24,389 bases of DNA. Origin: DAINRZ01 sp964634885 (GTDB lineage Bacteria; Bacteroidota; Ignavibacteria; Kapaibacteriales; UBA2268). Below are positions 23,801 through 24,389 of the stretch, piece after piece. The notes under the pieces were generated by a model. The model saw only the letters and a list, made by a program, of their open reading frames with translations, ran no database searches and had not been told where the DNA came from. The stretch is from positions 1-24,389 of the forward strand of contig CAZWLN010000066.1 of the NCBI GenBank assembly GCA_964634885.1, read 5' to 3'. The position numbers were made by a program, and so were the translations under genes. Each line of letters starts with the position of its first letter. Within the stretch, counting starts at the first letter, position 1.

Positions 23801-24106
23801 GAAGCCAAGGGAGCCGTCTGCCGATTTCCCACCGATTTCTGTTGCCTGTTCCTGGTTCAGGTTCCAGGTTAAAGGATTGTCTGAAGCAGTTTGATAGCCG
23901 AGAACGTCCGAAAATATTTCTTTCAGGAAAAATCCCTGAAGGCCTGTCTCTTTAAGTTTATACACTGAACCGCTCCGAACCAGGTTCGCCCAACGCTCGA
24001 TTATTTCTAAGCTGTGAGTAAGGTTGGGAATGGAAGATTTGTCGATTTTCGACAGTAAAAAGTCCAGGTTCTTTCGGTTGAAAATACTCTTTCTGATATT
24101 CGGCAT
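20825..24106 (-). CDS. Type IIG restriction enzyme/DNA adenine methyltransferase (Eco57I-like, single chain)
   Basis: 1093 residues. The N-terminal part (about 90-165) has a PD-(D/E)xK nuclease pattern: Asp109, then IELK with Glu115 and Lys117. A helical linker (about 210-390) leads to the methyltransferase: EGIFYTPEYITKYIVENAIG (397-415), motif I VLDPACGSGAF (475-485), YGVDLNSESVEITKLSLWLK (527-546) and motif IV IIGNPPW (659-665), which is typical for N6-adenine methylation. A target-recognition region (about 820-965) and a coiled C-terminus (about 980-1090) follow. Such enzymes cut and modify with one polypeptide. BREX PglX is an alternative, but the nuclease motif and the absence of brx/pgl neighbours argue against it. 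A perfect promoter lies upstream; the middle of the gene is AT-rich. Confidence 0.92.
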   Translation of the reverse strand: MPNIRKSIFNRKNLDFLLSKIDKSSIPNLTHSLEIIERWANLVRSGSVYKLKETGLQGFFLKEIFSDVLGYQTASDNPLTWNLNQEQATEIGGKSADGSLGFFTPDETDIRAVIELKDANTNPDEKQHRQNDNRTPVEQAFSYKHQSGKKCLWIIVSNFVEIRLYHHLSSAEYEVFNIEELTVWENFRKFHYLLSFNNLIAPTGESAIDRLYKNNEAEEQNISKELYSIYKQTRIKLFEHLKLNNPDKTELLLLEKTQKLLDRFIFVCFCEDNRLLPDKTFRSIIETGKKSYSMSETKIWNELKGLFEAINSGSPGHNINRFNGGLFATDYVLDDLVIKDSILEEMAKLADYDFDSDVDVNILGHIFEQSITDIEELKAGFENREFDRKTSKRKKEGIFYTPEYITKYIVENAIGSWLDDRRKELGFLDLPELTVQDMESIRMAKGKAAIKYNDNVRKHIEFWEAYREKLRSIKVLDPACGSGAFLNQAFNYLYAEGQKVNEKLNSFQIGMGQVFDLDRQILSNNLYGVDLNSESVEITKLSLWLKTANKYSELTALDNNIKCGNSLIDDPAVAGEKAFNWFQEFPSVFPGYREYDQKLHIVPGYHQVTIEEIRERKLQEPSVEYLSSTTENNSMIINDPSYSYKPGSKGFEHHGFDVIIGNPPWGGKLSRDEIDYISNKYTEISNGEIDTYVIFLMKAMNLLIKNGFIGIIIPDTWLSLQRSVNLRKIINNKMMIIDVYDRYKPFEDAKDTRSHSLILRKNQNRPYCFTVKVSDAALNIIKNYSLNSSILDDVKEWNIYKSNEEDNVFQKMTSISMNLGELYNLKYGLRTGNNNKYLNENDIHNLGLKIARGAHIQRYYFNWNKEFLITKEGLPNSYFCSDNLKEKIIVQRIRTNSTDNKCRWLEATLIEEDNFIALDSTSFICEKNDNNLKYLLTILCSNLMNMYYKAHYTDVNVKPIYLEKLPIPFIPPDAQAPFIAAADIMLERNKELQEVKNKFLDLLKNDFNLNKVPAKLQNWTELSWADFTGVLKKVKIDLRGEQKEDWLERFNRLGAKAKELKKIIDETDKKIDAMVYELYGLTEEEIKIVEGEE
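21220..22105. other. AT-rich block inside the Type IIG gene
   Basis: Sampled 60-base lines in this block (21301, 21541, 21961) count to about 28-30% G+C, while lines outside it (20941, 22801) count to about 62-63%. The edges are sharp. In protein terms the block runs from just after the NPPW motif (about residue 667) to the end of the target-recognition region (about residue 962). Confidence 0.8.
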
Positions 24107-24145
24107 AGCAACATCAAGTAAAAAATTTCAAAATATATATGCTCT

Positions 24146-24176
24146 CAAAAATAAACAAAATAATTGCTTATGCAAA
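24146..24176 (-). promoter_or_regulatory. Consensus promoter of the restriction-methylation gene
   Basis: On the minus strand TTTG (24176-24173), exactly 19 bp, then TATTTTTG (24153-24146): a full match to the Bacteroidota TTTG-N19-TAnnTTTG consensus. The predicted leader to ATG 24106 is about 33 bases. No operator-like palindrome is evident, so no obvious control protein is implied. Confidence 0.75.
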
Positions 24177-24296
24177 GACTTATGTAAACATTTATCTATG
24201 AAAAGTAATATGAAAATGCATAATAATCTTTTATTTGGCCAGCCTCTTCACCCTTCTCTTCCGGATTTGTACTTCTCAATCCCGGCATCATAAATT

Positions 24297-24389
24297 CACC
24301 AGCCACGATCACCAGCCACCAGCCACCAATCACTAACCACCAACCACCAACCACCAACCACCAGCCACCAACCACCAACCACCAACCAC
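24297..24389. repeat. Heptamer tandem array, unit CACCA(A/G)C
   Basis: At least 11 contiguous 7-base units run from 24310 to the window end, with a degenerate unit pair before them (24297-24309) and single-base variants in a few. The minus strand reads as repeated GTTGGTG, with closely spaced GG doublets that could form two-layer G-quadruplexes. It continues beyond the window. Confidence 0.9.

Noticed and set aside
20825..24106. BREX PglX methyltransferase
   Set aside because: The protein has its own PD-(D/E)xK-like motif and no brx or pgl genes are next to it; a Type IIG enzyme fits better.
24196..24378. 60-codon minus-strand frame of Gly/Trp/Val repeats
   Set aside because: It is simply the translation of the heptamer tandem array.

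Overview
The window looks like a draft or metagenome-assembled contig from a Bacteroidota-type bacterium (Bacteroidetes or a close relative in that superphylum). The main evidence is promoter grammar. Several genes and the one tRNA carry the TAnnTTTG -7 box typical of that phylum, in one case with a perfectly spaced TTTG at -33. Protein content agrees: a PD40/OmpA-like/SPOR envelope protein, a DUF6588-like barrel and signal-peptide proteins of unknown role. A run of exactly 100 N at 4032-4131 marks a scaffold gap. I cannot name a species.

Layout. 276-1456 (minus): a cupin and a DJ-1/PfpI protein. 1808-4940 (plus): one large secreted envelope protein, apparently split by the gap, which sits inside an 81-bp coding tandem repeat. 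5296-7578 (minus): a RelE/StbE-type toxin-antitoxin pair between two direct copies of a dispersed repeat, then an AT-rich secreted protein and a HAD hydrolase. 7717-13513 (plus): the most coherent system here, a GbsR/MarR-type regulator with a palindrome in front of it, a LolA-like periplasmic carrier, two FtsX-type permeases, a LolD/MacB-type ATPase and an outer-membrane barrel. Together these have every part of a trans-envelope lipid, lipoprotein or hydrophobic-cargo route. 13845-15769 (plus): an orphan MazE-like antitoxin and a glutamate/dicarboxylate symporter with an unusual extra-membrane insertion. 15773-17442 (minus): a secreted protein of unknown function and the N-terminal remnant of an IS1182-like transposase. 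17443-18002: a non-coding stretch packed with short hairpin repeats. 18003-19846 (minus): an outer-membrane barrel and a lipoprotein, with a consensus promoter. 20028-20483 (plus): tRNA-Glu(CTC) and a small winged-helix-like protein. 20617-24106 (minus): a single-chain Type IIG (Eco57I-like) restriction-methylation enzyme followed by a 67-residue gene that appears translationally coupled to it.

Intergenic DNA is unusually rich in dispersed hairpin repeats. Family A (three copies, with compensatory stem changes) and family B (three copies, two bracketing the toxin-antitoxin pair) are the clearest. The points most worth a second look are the regulator/LolA/FtsX/barrel operon, the roughly 30% GC block inside the Type IIG gene that runs from just after the NPPW motif to the end of the target-recognition region, the coupled 67-aa gene after it, and the repeat families.
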